A stretch of DNA of 64,000 nt from Phragmites australis (taxonomy: Eukaryota; Streptophyta; Magnoliopsida; Poales; Poaceae), in NCBI RefSeq assembly GCF_958298935.1, contig NC_084933.1, positions 4,819,001-4,883,000 of the forward strand. Direction: 5' to 3'. Below, piece after piece: positions 23,555 to 34,889 of this stretch. The notes below the pieces were generated by a model. That model ran no database searches. It was not told the origin of the DNA and was given only the letters and a program-made list of their open reading frames with translations. Position 1 is the first letter of the stretch. Each line of letters opens with the position of its first letter. Made by a program: the position numbers and the translations under genes.

Positions 23555-25490
23555 ATGGCTCCATGCTCTGGTAAAGAATCTGACTTCCCCAAGTCCAAGT
23601 GCACTGCGGCAAAGATGAGGGAGATGTGTGAGAACCATCTGCTTCCCCGTCACTTGTCTTTGGGTTACCGCTCTGGGGAAGAGGCGCCTGCTCCTCACCA
23701 GGGGGAGATCATTATGTTCGCCTCCTTCTTCCTCGCCGGCCTCATGCCGCTGCTCGAGTTAAGCAGCTCGTGGATGCTGGGCTATTGAGATCAGACGTCG
23801 TTCAGGACTTCATCAAGCGTCGGTTGTGCCCCTTGCGGAGGAGAGCATGCCTGGCCTCCCTGTACATAGGGAGTGAGGACGACACCTGGGAGAGCTCCTC
23901 AGGTAATGCTGCAATCGTTTTCATGGCACTTGTTGCTAATAGTACGGTATCTTAGGTATTTCTTTTATTCAGATCTCCCCAATGAATTCGTTGATTCGCA
24001 GGTCAAATTCCTAATGGTGGCTGTCCCAAGGAAGAATGGCCCTCTGTGAGACGCTCCACCAATGTATGACCTCCCCTCATCGGAGAGGGCTCTAGTCAGA
24101 TTGGTATGTTTGGCATTTTCCTGAAATTTCCACCTCCAAGCCTTCTTCTAGGTTAGAATTTCACGGTTTGCGTCGTTGCAGGGTCTTCCTGAGGTCGATG
24201 TCTTATGCCCGATCATAGACGAGGTCATGGTGATCTCCTGGGAAGTTGATTTTGTTGTCCGCATGTCCTCTCTACAGCCCAACGCTGCTCTAACGGCTGT
24301 CAATCTGGTCATGAAGTCGACCCAGCTAGCCACAGAGGCGACCAGACTGCTCGAAGACAGGTATCGAACACAGGCGATGGTTTTAGGAGCGGCATTGGTC
24401 AGCAGAGGGTCGACTAGCATTGCCTCGACTGACCTCACTCTGACCAGCCTCGACTCAACCAACCTTGCCCCGACCAGATTGGGGGCGATCGGGTTGTCGC
24501 CAACCAAGTGTTCGCGCATGGGGGGAAAAGACCGGCTGGAGACTCGGGTTCCGCGGAAACCTCTAAACGCATCTATGGGACACCAACCCCTGGTGGCTCA
24601 TTGATGGTCTTGGCTTCCTAGCCTAGCCACTTTATGAGGATGAGACTTGTGCTCACTCCTCCGCTGACGCGGTAAGTTCTTCAGTTAGGAGTGGATCCTT
24701 CGAGCTCTTCCCTAACCATGGTTGCTGCATGTTCTGAACCCTGCCTCCGACCTCGATCGTGCCTAATCCACCGATGCCTCACCAAGGTGTTCCTTGCTCC
24801 TAGCGAGGCATGGCCTAGACGCCGAGAGCATTAAATGTGACTTCCAGGCACGCAGAATCTGTCGCGGAGCCTGTTCCAGCCTTCAACCTACTCTCACTTG
24901 TCGATCACTTCCCTGCCTCTATCCGCAAGCTGATTGCCAAGAAGGAGGTGGCAAACGACCAGTGTGCTGAGCTGGATAAGCGGGTGGCCAAGGAGAAGAA
25001 AGCGTGACTCCCACATCAACAGGAAGGCACCAAGCTCAAATAGGAAAATGACGTGCTTCCTGCTAAACATGATGAGCTTAAGGAGAAGGAACGAAGGACC
25101 CATAATATTCTTGAAGAAGCCTTTAAGGGTATTCGGAGGCCCCTGAGGAGCGTTAGGCTGGACACCCCTGACCTGAAAGATGAAAGGACTACTAAGGGAT
25201 GGGCCTTCGCCATCCATGTCCTGACGGAGAGGTTTGCCCAACTCCCGGGAATTCTGGCGGAGAGGACATTGGAGGACGTGGTGAATACGGCGAAGGTCGT
25301 GGTAGCGTACGTCCTCAAGGGCTACCACAATCATGACCCCAACTTCAATCTCGAGACCGTCTAGGAGGGGATCGCGACAGCAGGTCCCATAGGAGCGAAG
25401 AGGTTATAAGAGGAGTGCCAAGGGTCGGCGGATTACGTGGGGTCCATCTTTCAGGTGTAGACCTTCGAAGAAGCTGTTGAAGAGGAGTAA
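23555..25490 (+). pseudogene. Antisense ORF of the Tat-like gypsy element
   Basis: It starts ATG with a head FPKSKCTAAKMREMC and continues with APAPHQGEIIMFASFF. This resembles the antisense-encoded protein between pol and the 3' LTR of Tat-lineage elements (RIRE2/Grande/Retand type). A coiled-coil-like middle (25050-25150) and a C-terminal block LERFAQLPGILAERTLE-like at 25200-25360 follow, then a stop after FNLETV. Stops and frame changes near 23790, 24030 and 25005 break it. The protein's role is unknown; nuclear or regulatory roles have been proposed for the family. Confidence 0.6.
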
Positions 25491-26990
25491 ATGTTGAATT
25501 GTAATTTGGGCCTGTATTTTGTATGAATGAGGCTTTCAACTTCTCTGATGAGCCTATGTCACTGTTGTGGTTGTAGGGTCCCTAAACTGATCAAACCACC
25601 TGCCCGCTCTGAGCCCCTGACCACACCTATAGACAGAGTGCACTCAGAGACGTCTGGGCAACCTACTCCCTCTGAGCCCCCAACCATGTTTACTCACAAC
25701 TCCACTGACCAGCGCAGTCAGGAAGCAGTGGTTCAGTGCGAGCCTAGGTTCACAGTCGAGCGAGAGATCCTGCAAAGTGACCTCTGAGGTGCGTCGGTCT
25801 TATCACCACTCAATCATGTGTAGTCCTAGGCCAGCCAAGTGAGGCTCGACCAGCTGACCTCTATGAGGTTTGCGACCTGTTTGCTTGGTTAGCTTGTCGG
25901 GAGGAGCTGCTTGCGATGCGGAGAGACCCTGAGTGGATAATTAGAGAGAGCAACCAGCGACGAGAATACATCAATGGTTGCCTCAGCCGGGCTTTTACAC
26001 CCTTCGACTCACTGTTGTGGCCCACTGGCATTCAGGTTCGCTCAACTCGTGGAGATACTGTGACTGGACACATCAACTGGTCTTTAGCAGCCTCCAAGGA
26101 GGCCGGCGATCTTGAGCGGAGTCTTTGCGAAACTGTCAGTGATGAACTTTTCGAGGTTAGAGTCACTGACACTTGTCTTGCCCTTGCATGCTTCTGTGAC
26201 CATATCGCCGACCTGGACCTTGCTTCGGTAGTTGCTGCCAGCTTTGGCGGGATTCAGAAGACCACAGTGGAGCTTAGCACTCTCGCAGACTCATTTTTGT
26301 AAGCAACTCACTCCCTCCTTTGGACTCTCCAGTTTGACCCACTAAGGGGCATCTTCGGGTCCTATGGATACTGAATGAAAATGTTAGAAATAGCCCTCAA
26401 GCAATACCCGAGCGGTTATTTTGTAATGTAAGGACCTACTTTTATATAAACTTTCCATGTGTTCAAGGGGCGATAGGTTCTGAGCGACCATTACAATTAG
26501 GGGGGATCAAGGCTTATGTACCGCTCACTAGTTAGGTTCGTGGTGCCTAGGACAACCCTTGGCCCGATAAGCCCTTCGATGGTGACCAACGCTCGACCCT
26601 AGTTTGGACTTATGGCTTTGAGGTTGTTACCCCCGGTTACCCATATCCTTGAAATTGCACGAGTGACAACTTGAATCCCCTCTCAACAGTTTGGTATTCA
26701 CCAAAAAAAATGAACAGGCAAAGTAACTAGAAGTACGGGAAAACAGGGAAAAGGGACTATATCTAGGCTGCTCTAGCCCCTGACTTCCTAGTCGGCGGGG
26801 AAAGCTACCGGTCAGGCGGTCGAGCTCTTGAATCGGAAATACTCATAATCTGTCAGGAAACCTGGGAAATCCTGCAAAACAAAGAGTTTGGTTATTGAAT
26901 TAGAAAAACTTACAAGCCCTTATTCCATGCTCATCTTGGAAGATCTTGCAATATAAAAAATGTGTACTTGTGCTTTGAGAAGACTCATAC
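25491..26990 (+). other. Non-coding tract between antisense ORF and pol
   Basis: It contains further plus-strand open stretches (25527-25787, 25916-26302), of which the second is 128 codons and may be a displaced piece of the antisense ORF. Positions 26310-26990 show no coding signal. The tract belongs to the same gypsy element. Confidence 0.45.
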
Positions 26991-27017
26991 ATAGAACTTG
27001 CGCAACTAGTCAATATT

Positions 27018-28087
27018 CTAAGAATTGTGCATTTCACAGCCGTCCTCCATGGCTAGCTTGACTGCACTAGGTCGGGTAACCTTGACCACTATGGAGGACT
27101 CCTCCCACTTGGGGGAGAGCTTATTTCGACCCGCCTTATTCTGAACTTTTCTTAGGACTAGGTCGCCTATGACCAGGGTCTGCTCATGCACTCGGCAGTC
27201 GTGGTAGCACCTGAAGCTCTGTTGGTATCGGGCTGCTCGAATTAGAGCATGGTCATGGAACTCTTCGATCATCTTTATGTCATCCTCCCGTCGAGCCACA
27301 TGTTCGCCATCCGAGTAGTTGGCCACTCGAGGAAACTGGAGGGTGATCTCAGAGGGGAGCACTGCTTCAGTGCCATAGACCAGAAAGAATGGAGTATTGG
27401 CAGTGGCTCCACTTGGGGTCATTCGTAGCGCCCAAAGTACTATGAGGAGTTCATCCACCCAACGTCTCGAGAAGCTTTGAAGTCGATCAAAGACTCAGGT
27501 TTTGATCACTTGTAGTATCATCCCATTTGCCCTTTTGATCTATCCATTGCCCTAGGGGTGTTCCACCGAGCGAAGCATACTTTGGTCCCGATCTCTTCAC
27601 GGTAGTCTCGGAAAGCGCTATTGGCGATCTGAGTCCCGTTGTTCATAATTATGTTGTTCGGACTGCCGAACCACACTACCAACCCACGTATGAACTCCCT
27701 GATGGGCTCGACTTCGATCCACTTAGTGAATTTGTCGATTGCCACGAACAATAATTCAAACCATCATGGGCTTTAGGGAATGGTGCCATGATATCGAGCC
27801 CCCAGACAACGAAAGGTCAAGAGACGATATGGTTTGCTGTGCTTGGGCTGGTAGGTTGGTATGTCGGCCATGGTACTAACATGACACACACCGTTTCACC
27901 AGCTTGCAAGCATCCTGGAGGACCGTGGGCCAATAAAATCCTTGTCGAAACGCTTTTTCGACCAGAGTGCAGTATGAAGCGTGGCTACCACATATGCCTC
28001 CATGTATATCAGAGAGCATTGTGCTCCTCTCTTCCTGAGTAATGCACTTCAATAAAAGGCCGTTGCTCCTTCTACGGTAAAAGTGTC
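27018..28087 (-). pseudogene. Tat-like gypsy integrase, broken
   Basis: Read downward on the minus strand, the order is as follows. The HHCC zinc-binding region is at 27876-28087 (LSDIHGGICGSHASYCTLV, ending KRCVSC). The catalytic-core start is at 27518-27751 (AIDKFTKWIEVEPI, then GSPNNIIMNNGTQ). The C-terminal part is at 27018-27458 (ATANTPFFLVYGTEAVLPSEI, ending MEDGCEMHNS). In the core the usual Asp of the second DDE position reads Asn (IIMNNGTQ). Frame breaks separate the three blocks. RNase H, RT and gag are missing: at 28088 another LTR interrupts the gene. Confidence 0.85.
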
Positions 28088-30925
28088 TGTGAGGAACCAT
28101 CCAAACATTATTCCAATTAGTTATTAAGTCAATCATTTCCTTAATCACGACTCTCATAACTAATCGGAATATCATCCCGGTAGTCCCGACATATGTTTTG
28201 TGCCCAAGATAGGAACACATGCCTTTCCAATGTTTAACATCACAATATAGCTTAATAAAGAGTGAGTAGTTAACATTAGATTATAAGATCTTAAGCATTT
28301 ACCAAGTTCTTTAAATTTACAGCAAAAGAGAGCTAGGAGGAGATAAAAACCGACTCAACTCCCAACCAACAAAAAAAACTACGCAGCAGAAGACTAAAGA
28401 CTATACAACAAAAGAAGGATAGAGTCATATACCCTTAGACTCCATAACAAAAGCACGACCTCCCAGTAGTTGCCTACTCATGCCCGCCACCACCCTCGGC
28501 AAGCGTGAAGTAGCTAAAGACTAACTCCTCCTCGCTAATAGCACTTGAAATAGCAGCATGAGTACGAAGGTACTCGCAAGACTTAATTCATAATGGACAC
28601 TTATAAATAGCTCGACCACAAGGATTATGCATTTAGATGTTAGCAAGGATGCGACCACATGGTTAAGTAAATTTTGTATGCGAAAGCAAAATTGACATAC
28701 ATTTATGTGAGAATCTATACTTGATCAAAGTAACATACTAGCCCATAAACATCAACTGAACATAAAGTAAAAGGAACTATAGGATTAATATTCGGAAAGC
28801 ACCATCTCAAACCATCAACCATATCAATCCACACTCGCAACTCTACAACTGCTATAAATAGACAAAAGCATGCTCATGAATGAGAGCGTGGCATTTCAAA
28901 ATATTTTTACACCCTGCAGGAGATACAACTTTACCCATAAGACTTGAGGACCATATGGCTTGCATGACCACACAGGTCCACACAAAGGGGTACTCATGTT
29001 AACTTTTTCCAATAAGTCCCAACCATTTGAATCGTTCATCGCTCGGTGTGGAGCCCACTTTGGTTAACTCCCGGAGCAAAAACAAGTGTCTCTACAAGCC
29101 CGTCCGCTCACACTGTTGATGTTCAGGTCCAAATGATCACACCTACAGAGGTATTCAGCTTGTCTTACTATTATATCAACATGGTAAGTACGATAAGTAC
29201 TAGAGCCAACTGTAACAACGATCGGTGCTTAAGCGACGCAAGCGGCCTATGGTGTCCGGGTTCCCCTCCTGACCTACCCAGGGGAACTCCACATCTGGGC
29301 AAGAGAAACACCCCTAACACCGCCCGTATCTCGTCTCATCCTCACCACTCATCCAACCAACACCATCAACCTATCATGGTAATCATTGTGCAAGTAATTA
29401 AAGCCTATGCTCGTGAACGATGAAACATTTCACCGCTCGACTTCTACCGAGGACATAAGCACTTGCTAAGCATCACGAATAACATTTTAAGTTAGAAAAC
29501 ATCATATTAAACCCAGGCTAAAAGGATATGGATCAACAATTATTCATGACAAGAGAATTAGTGCATTAACATAGGTTTTACCCATCATAAACCTGACATC
29601 GACTCGAACGCATGCATAACGTATATAAAGCAATTTTATCACATTAGGCACACATGATCCAAATAAATGGGAGAAGTATGCTTAGATGCTTGACTTGCTG
29701 CTCAGGTGACCGTCTAATGTTACCCGCACAACACTTGCAGAAACCAGGTAGATTGGCATCATCTTCAACCGTGCCCGTATCATGCGCCGGTTCTTCGCTC
29801 ACTAAATAAGAATACATGCAATGATGAGCATGAATGAAGTGCAAAAATGTATGCAAAAATATGCATAAAAACATGCTAAAAGTGTAAGACATGTGAAGAA
29901 TTAACAAACTTCGCGATCTAACAACATCGAAAAAGTATAGGAGGCCGAAGACTCCGGGCAATTTTCCGTACTCTCCGAACTACGGAGTCTCCGGATTCTT
30001 CAGGGTTCTACAGAGAATGTGTAGTTCTGGAGTCTCCGGACTTTTCATTGGACTCTCTAGATTTCTGCAGAGAACGTGTTCGTGCCGTTTCATCGATCGA
30101 TTCGACTTGCATGTTGAATCTATGCAACATAGACATTTATATATACTATACAAAGGGTTATAGACTCAAAATGCACCCTAAACTCTAACGATTTCCGAGT
30201 ACAAAACAAGGGGGTTTTTCCCTAGGAAGTCCGGACTGTCCGGACTTTTATCCGGAGTATCCCGATTTCTGCAGAGAGCAACCCGAGGGGAAAACTTGAC
30301 CAATTTGATTTGTGAGCCTCTCCAAACCAAAGGGAAATATGTTTGAGATAGTTTATAGAGTTTAGAATTCACTCACCAACGTAGCAACTCGATTTCTAGC
30401 TCAAATTTCACAAAATTCCCTCTAATTCACTTCAAAGCTCAAGAACATGCCAACTTCACAACCTTAGCTCCAAAATCGGGATTCATCCAACCAAAACATG
30501 CATATATGCCATGGGATCCTAGGAGACTCACCCAAGATGCTTTGCTGAGCTTAGGGACCGTCGGGGAAAGGTGAAAAAGCTCAGGAAAAGAAAACCCCAT
30601 TGCTGAAATTTTAGTGAGGAAGGGTGACAGATTTGAGTTGCCAAACCTTAAAATCTTCATGCATGCGAACAAGAGTTAGATAGATGGGAAGCTAAAGAGG
30701 AGAGAATGCAGTGGTACAATATGCATATCTCAAATCCTTGTTCTTAAGTGGGATTTTGGGTGAGGAAATGGAGAGTTTTTAGGGAGAGGGAAGAGGGGAG
30801 CTGCAACTCTTGCTCTTTGGCTGGTTGGAGAGGGAGGAGCACGGGTGAGGGAGGGAGAGAGAGAGAGGGAGTGGGCTATTGCCCAAGTGGAGAGAAGGAG
30901 AGAGTGGTTAGCCCACTTTGGTGGG
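28088..30925 (-). mobile_element. Solo LTR 1, gypsy (Tekay-like), truncated at one end
   Basis: It opens on the plus strand with tgtgaggaaccatccaaaca directly inside the integrase gene. It is collinear with the LTR at 31825: gcccaagataggaacacatg, tgcatgaccacacagg and ggagactcacccaaga match. A TATA-like TATATAAAT lies near 30135-30145 (minus). Its far end (expected cgtgaca) is missing; near 30925 it runs into the right Tat LTR, so a deletion removed both ends. Confidence 0.75.
29945..30260 (-). repeat. Palindrome cluster in solo LTR 1
   Basis: Palindromic copies of cggagtctccgg (29983-29994), tggagtctccgga (30028-30040) and tccggactgtccgga (about 30229-30243) occur, with degraded versions between them. 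They occupy the region corresponding to the GGTCAGACC array of solo LTR 2. Confidence 0.6.
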
Positions 30926-31326
30926 GCCCATGTCCCATCGCCCATGCCGCATGCCCACCCGCGATGTTGTCCCATCTACCGTGCAATGCCACGCCTGTTT
31001 GTAATGCCATTCCGTAGCATTTAATGTTATGGGACGGGACACTGCCCATCTGCCCAGCTAAGACTTAGTTCGCTAGGGGGGTGCTTGGGGAAGGAAAATA
31101 CTTTAGTAGATAGCATTTAGTGTGACTTGATAGGTTAAGGTAAAATATCTACCATGTGACCAGTGAGGCTGGTTGCAGGGCTTATCTCCGTGACAAGAGG
31201 GCTGGTCACGAGAGCCCTACCTGGTCGCATAATAGGGCCATGATCTTTGAAAAAATCTACCGCCAGCTAGCACTCCCTTGCACGGACTCCCTCTGGCAAG
31301 GGACCTCCTTATTCTATACACCAACA
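30926..31326 (-). mobile_element. Tat-like gypsy right LTR, partial
   Basis: It matches the left LTR (22735-23096) from catgccgcatgcccaccc onward and ends ctatacaccaaca. The remaining part of this 5' LTR, the PBS, gag and most of pol were lost in the deletion that also clipped solo LTR 1. Confidence 0.78.
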
Positions 31327-31824
31327 CAGAGCAAGAATAGGTCCGACTCCGTTTCTGTGACTACAAGCATATCAGAGAGTACAACTCATGCTACATCGTA
31401 TTTGCACACGCCTATGTCTCTATGGGAAAGATATCACAGAAGAGGAGAAAATTGAGAAGACTCTATCCACTTTCCACCTAAATGTGGCAGAATCCACATG
31501 CAATCACCGTCAATCAAAATACAAGAAGTATTCTAAACTGATTGACGTGTTCTAGCTTCATGAAATTCATGATGAAATCATAAACAAGATCCTCTTATCC
31601 CAGCCATAAGGAAAGAGCAGTGGCTTAGAAGTCAATCACAGCTCTTTCAAAGCACACAAGAATTGCAATAAGAAGCAGGGGAAGGAAAGAAGGAAAGTAG
31701 TGGCAAACAAGATCAAGCCTGATGATGGTAATGACAAGATAAAGAAATAAGTCAAGCCATATGGTGAGCAGAATCAGACATGCTATAAGTGCAGTGTTTG
31801 GGGTCATTGGTCCCGAATCTACAA
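31327..31824 (+). pseudogene. Copia C gag, middle part to zinc knuckle
   Basis: The plus-strand reading is VRLRFCDYKHIREYNSC followed by ITEEEKIEKTLSTFH-like sequence, the UBN2-type gag. It then reaches a zinc knuckle CYKCSVWGHWSRIY whose last Cys is Tyr. An in-frame TAG replaces the Trp of the usual EW pair near 31335, and more stops follow. The gene is cut at 31825 by solo LTR 2 and resumes at 34890 with KTSKHVVEVYQ. Confidence 0.75.
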
Positions 31825-34800
31825 TGTGAGGAACCGTCCAAACAATATTCTAATTAATCATTAGGTCGATTATTTTCTTAATCATGACTTCAACGATTAA
31901 TCAGAATACCGCTCCGGTAGTCCCGGCACATGTTTTGTGCCTAAGATCGGAACACATGTCTTTCCAACATAACACATCACAACATAGCTTAATAAAGAGC
32001 GAGTAACTAACATTTATATTACAAGTCTTTAGTTATGCAACCATTTGCATCAATGTACAACAAATATAACAATAACTACGCAGCAGAAACATAAAGCTAT
32101 ACAACAAAAGAGAGTGGAGCCACATGCCCTTAGGATCCACCCCAAAGCACGACCTCCGAGAGTAGGATGAACTACTTTTGCCCGTCGCCATTGTCGGCGG
32201 GCACGAAGTAGCTAAACACCGCCTCTTCCTTACCAGTAGCACCTGAAAATACAGGCATGAGTATGAAGGTACTCGCAAGACTTAAACCATATAAAGTCCA
32301 TATACATAGCTCGACTCCAAGGATTATGCATTAAGCTATTAGGAAGGAAAAAGCCACATGGTTAAGTTAAACATAAGCGGTAAGCAACCTAGGCACATAT
32401 GTGTGAGCAACTAACTTAATCAACGACAACATAATTTTACCGAGCCATAACCAACTGAACATAAATAATTGGAACCATTATGAACATATAAGTAACAAAG
32501 ACCAACTCATCCATCTCCCTAGTACTCAACCATAATCCATAATCGAAAACTCTATGACCGATGCGGATGAAACAATAGTATGCTCATGACCGAGAGCGCG
32601 GCATTTCAAAATATTTTTACACCCTGGAGGGGAATACTCCTGGACCCACACGACTTGAGGACCATACGGCTTGCATGACCACACAGATCCATACAAGGGG
32701 GTACTCATGTCAACCTTTCCCAATAAACCTCAACCATTTGGATCGTGCATCGCTCGGGGTACTAGAACTACTCTCGGAGCAAACTAGCACCTCTTACAAG
32801 CCCGCCGGCTCACACCATTGATGTCCAGGCCTAAATGATCACAGCTACAGAGGTATTCAGCTCTCCTTACCATTAGATCGACATGTGGTGAGTAAGATAA
32901 GTGCTAAAGCCAACGGCAACGACGGATAGCCTTAAACGATGCAAGTGGTCTACTGTGTCTGGGTTCCTCTCCCGAACTACCACGAGGAACTCCTCCGAAG
33001 CAGAAAACACCCCTAACATCGCCCACATATCGGCTCATACTCACCACTCATCCAACCATCATCAACAACCCGTCAAGGTTAAAATTATTATGAATAACAA
33101 TTAAACATATAGCTCGTGAACGATGGAACATTCCACCACTCGACTTCTACCGGTGACCTATGCATTGCTAATCACTTAAGTCGAAATTGTACTTAGATGA
33201 CAACATGCTCTCAAGGCTACAAGGATGCGGGTAACCAATATCTCAAAGTAGAGCTAATGCAATCAACATAGGAGCTACCTATTTATACCCGACGCCGACT
33301 CACTAAACATGCAATATACATAAGCATAATTTATCGATTTTAAACTTCAATCAATTGAACAAATGTGCAATATACTTAGTTGCTTGCCTTGCTCCTCAGG
33401 TGACTACCTATAATGGCCCAAGCAACACTCGACTCGCATAAATTCAGAAGATTAGAGTCATCTTCAATGATGGTCGTATCATGCTCCAGCTCCTTGTTTA
33501 CTAAAGAAAAGCGCATGCAATGATGAGCATGAGTGAAATGCAATAATGCATGCTACAATATGCATATGATGAATTTCCATAAAATATGCCATATAAATCA
33601 TGAAAACATTTTTCCTAGTTATAAAAGGTCATAAGGAGACTATCAAAATTGGTTTCGCTAATTTTGGACTTGTAAAGAATTAATGGCGAATTAACGAAGC
33701 CTCAACCTAATTAATTAATCTTAGACATTTCATTAACTATTTAATGGCTGGAGACATTTTTAAAATGTAGAGGAGGTTATTATGAACCAACAAAATTGGT
33801 TTCATAATTTTTGGAGCTACCAAGAATTTATTATGATTTTTACAAGTTTCAACCAATAGTAAACTGTGCTGAAAATGGTTTTGTCTGAGTGATCGCGGTC
33901 AGACCGCCAATAGGGGTGGTCAGACCATCGGAAATCACGGTCAGACCACCAGCATGCAGAGATGTTTGGGTTCTGGTGGTCAGACTGGCCTGAGGGGTGG
34001 TCGGACCCCTGGAACGATGGTCAAACTGCCAAGAAACGCGGTCAAACCGCTGTATGCGGCCGGAGGAACTTTGTGAGCTCACCGGCAACCATTCTGACGA
34101 CCTTTGGGGTGGGGATTTAGACCTAAAGCATCATCTTGACCTCCTCTACACGCATAAGCCAAAATCGACCAAAACTTGGCTACTGCTACCAAAATATCAA
34201 GAACTCATGAACTTCAACCCTAGCTCTAAATTCTTAGATTTTGACCAACCAATTCGTGCATCCATACCATGAGAGCCTAGGAGACTCACCCAAGACATTT
34301 TTCCGGGCTTGAGGACCGTCGGTTGAAGGAGGAAATGGAGGGAAATTGCTCGGGAGACGAAGAATCTCGGTGTTCCTCATGTTTCAACCCTAAACACCAA
34401 AAGACGTCAAATCCGGCTCGAATCCTTCGGGAAAGAGCAAACGAATTGGAGGGATACGTAGCTTAGGAGCTAATGATCGCATGATTACCACACACGTACC
34501 TCGGCTTCTCTTGTAGAAGCGGGAATCCGAGGAAGAGTGAGAGAGAGAGCTTGAGAGAGAGGGGGCTGCTCCCTTGCTTGGCCGGTTGAGCACGGGAGAG
34601 GCACGGGTGAGAGAGCAGGTGGGTGGGGTTGCTGCCCAGGAGGGAGAGAGTGGGTGAGCTGTCCATTTGGAGAGAGGTGTGGGGCCGGGTGGTGGGTCCC
34701 ACATGTTAGAGAATGAGTCTATTTCAACTGCGAATTCAATTATTTTCTCTCCCGAAATTCTTTCTCTCATCCAATTGCCTCAGAACGAAGTGCTTTAATG

Positions 34801-34889
34801 TGCCAAAATAATTTACCACGAGCTTAATGATGATGCTAATAACATATAAGTAAGCTTAATCATGCGATTATGGAATTTAGGACGTGACA
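31825..34889 (-). mobile_element. Solo LTR 2, gypsy (Tekay-like), complete
   Basis: It runs from TGTGAGGAACCG to CGTGACA on the plus strand (TG...CA), 3,065 bp. It interrupts the copia C gag between the zinc knuckle and the following codons (tctacaa before, aaaacatcaaag after). No internal sequence is attached, so it is a solo LTR. The flanking target duplication is not clean; acaa is the best shared candidate. No ORF with recognisable homology. Confidence 0.8.
33895..34050. repeat. Seven GGTCAGACC palindromes phased at about 21 bp
   Basis: The 9-bp palindrome (extended GCGGTCAGACCGC in the first copy) is centred at 33901, 33922, 33943, 33982, 34003, 34023 and 34044. Spacings are 21, 21, 39, 21, 20 and 21 bp. 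The spacers do not resemble each other, so this is not a simple tandem duplication. Variants include GGTCGGACC and GGTCAAACC. Two B-DNA turns per step puts all sites on one helix face. Confidence 0.88.

Noticed and set aside
28088..34889. A single gypsy element with LTRs at 28088 and 31825
   Set aside because: Both LTRs are in the same orientation, but between them lie Tat LTR and copia gag sequence rather than their own gag-pol, and the LTRs are clearly diverged; they are separate solo LTRs.
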